6,235 bases of DNA from Actinomyces sp. GTDB taxonomy: Bacteria > Actinomycetota > Acidimicrobiia > Acidimicrobiales > Aldehydirespiratoraceae. The notes under the pieces were generated by a model. The model made no database searches. It was given only the letters and a program-made list of their open reading frames with translations, and was not told the DNA's origin. This document shows, piece by piece, positions 5,679-6,235 of this stretch. Numbering within the stretch: the stretch's first letter is position 1; each line of letters begins with the position of its first letter. Location: the NCBI GenBank assembly GCA_003697065.1, contig RFFY01000358.1, positions 1 to 6,235 on the forward strand, read 5' to 3'. The position numbers and the translations under genes were made by a program.

Positions 5679-5722
5679 GAGGGAGTGGGGTCGGCCTCCC
5701 GACACCGAGAGGTGACGCCAAC

Positions 5723-5728
5723 AGGAGG
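5723..5728 (+). promoter_or_regulatory. Strong ribosome binding site that sets the repeat-protein start
   Basis: AGGAGG, 7 nt before ATG at 5736, is a full Shine-Dalgarno at near-ideal spacing. It is the main evidence that the forward frame is the real gene here, rather than the valine- and leucine-rich reverse-strand frame over 5934-6212. Confidence 0.8.
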
Positions 5729-5735
5729 TGCGTTC

Positions 5736-6235
5736 ATGTCCCTGTCCGCCCTGGCCGGTAGTGCCGCCGGCAAGATCGCCATCGGCGCGGCCGCCACCGC
5801 CCTGGTCGCCGGTGCCGGCGCCGGCGTGGAGTCGATGGTCGAGGTGCGCACCCTGCGTCCCGCGGCGACGGTGGAGTCGAGTGAGGTCGTCGACGACGTC
5901 GCCGAGCTCACCGTGTCGGCCACCGACGATCACTCATCCGACTCGCCGGACGATGTCTCCGACGCTGTCGACGACTCGAGTGACGTCGAGGGGAGCGCCG
6001 AGTGCAGCGTCGGCGACGATGACAGCGACGAGGTGGAGTCGGAGTCGGAGTCGGAGTCCGAGGACCACGACGGCGACGACGATCACAGCGACGAGGTGGA
6101 GTCGGAATCCGAGGACCACGACGGCGACGACGATCACAGCGACGAGGTCGAGTCGGAATCCGAGGACCACGACGGCGACGACGAGTCGGTCGAGGTGGAA
6201 TCCGAGGACCACGACGGCGACGACGAGTCGGTCGA
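5736..6235 (+). CDS. Acidic Ser/Asp/Glu/His repeat protein with N-terminal hydrophobic segment, C-terminus beyond window
   Basis: The frame is open from ATG at 5736 to the right edge (166 codons plus 2 nt) with no stop. Residues 1-13 end in K13. Residues 14-31 (IAIGAAATALVAGAGAG) are a small hydrophobic stretch that could be a signal peptide or membrane anchor; cleavage after an Ala in AGAGAG is possible. Residues 32-97 are mixed and increasingly acidic, with a single cysteine, C90. From residue 98 the chain is almost entirely D, E, S, H, G and V in degenerate units of type DEVESESEDHDGDDDHS. I recognise no enzymatic domain. The composition suggests an extracellular or envelope-associated, disordered, strongly anionic stalk that might bind cations; DxDxD runs recall calcium-binding loops but do not match a full EF-hand. 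It might alternatively be a spacer of a larger anchored protein whose functional domain lies outside the window. Translation and reading frame are well supported; function is not. Confidence 0.75.
   Translation, partial: MSLSALAGSAAGKIAIGAAATALVAGAGAGVESMVEVRTLRPAATVESSEVVDDVAELTVSATDDHSSDSPDDVSDAVDDSSDVEGSAECSVGDDDSDEVESESESESEDHDGDDDHSDEVESESEDHDGDDDHSDEVESESEDHDGDDESVEVESEDHDGDDESV
6027..6235 (+). repeat. In-frame tandem repeat, about 51-nt unit (17 residues), with hexamer expansion
   Basis: Units begin at about 6027, 6090, 6141 and 6192. They encode 21-, 17-, 17- and at least 14-residue versions of DEVESESEDHDGDDDHS. Units 1 and 2 end DDDHS, while units 3 and 4 end DDESV. Unit 1 holds extra GAGTCG hexamers encoding additional Glu-Ser pairs (about 6036-6053). 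Synonymous differences are few (GTG/GTC, TCG/TCC, GAG/GAA), which indicates recent duplication. The array continues past the window edge, so copy number is unknown. Confidence 0.85.

Noticed and set aside
6090..6160. EF-hand or dockerin-type calcium loops in the DHDGDDD motifs
   Set aside because: Acidic residues fit positions 1, 3 and 5, but the expected Gly at 6 and the Glu at 12 are not in register. Cation binding remains possible without a named fold.
5934..6212. Reverse-strand frame encoding a repetitive valine/leucine-rich 'membrane' protein
   Set aside because: It is the mirror image of the acidic Asp/Glu/Ser repeat. The forward frame has a strong ribosome site and an N-terminal export-like segment; the reverse frame has neither.
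6027..6235. Possible CRISPR array or satellite
   Set aside because: Units are contiguous, without unique spacers, and in frame with a coding sequence, so this is a protein-coding tandem repeat.

Overview
The window is very GC-rich, uses GTG starts freely and is densely coding on both strands. This points to a high-GC actinobacterium. The protein repertoire would fit a member of the Acidimicrobiia or a relative, but that placement is inference only. No rRNA, tRNA, CRISPR array or mobile element was seen.

Layout. Four genes run leftward from a divergent intergenic region near 1853-1999. In transcription order they are a small DUF2892/YgaP-type membrane protein (1852-1643), a thioredoxin-like protein with a CPHC active site and two C-terminal membrane helices (1595-1095), an ECF sigma factor with a zf-HC2 anti-sigma-like zinc finger fused to its C-terminus (1090-290), and a VOC/glyoxalase-fold protein cut by the left edge (285-1). 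The last two junctions are 4 nt each, so these genes look like one operon. Rightward from the same intergenic region run a CsoR/FrmR/CstR-family repressor (2000-2257), a GT4 glycosyltransferase (2297-3340) and a glycogen-debranching-type alpha-glucosidase (3360-5516). After a hairpin-rich gap, a secreted or membrane-attached, extremely acidic Ser/Asp/Glu/His repeat protein starts at 5736 and runs off the right edge.

How it may work. The repressor keeps the two cysteines of the CsoR family at the canonical 29-residue spacing (C35, C64) but has Gly where copper sensors have His. It is therefore more like persulfide-sensing CstR than a copper sensor. The divergent region holds a G-tract operator-like site (ATAC...GTAT) and a separate 8-bp inverted repeat with 21-bp centre spacing. 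With the thioredoxin and DUF2892 proteins next door, the left half reads as a thiol/sulfane-sulfur stress module with its own sigma factor. The GT4 plus debranching-enzyme pair is a separate carbohydrate module (glucan or glucoside synthesis and trimming). It may simply share transcription with the repressor.

The remaining intergenic gaps are short. The longest (5517-5735) holds candidate termination hairpins and the leader of the repeat-protein gene.
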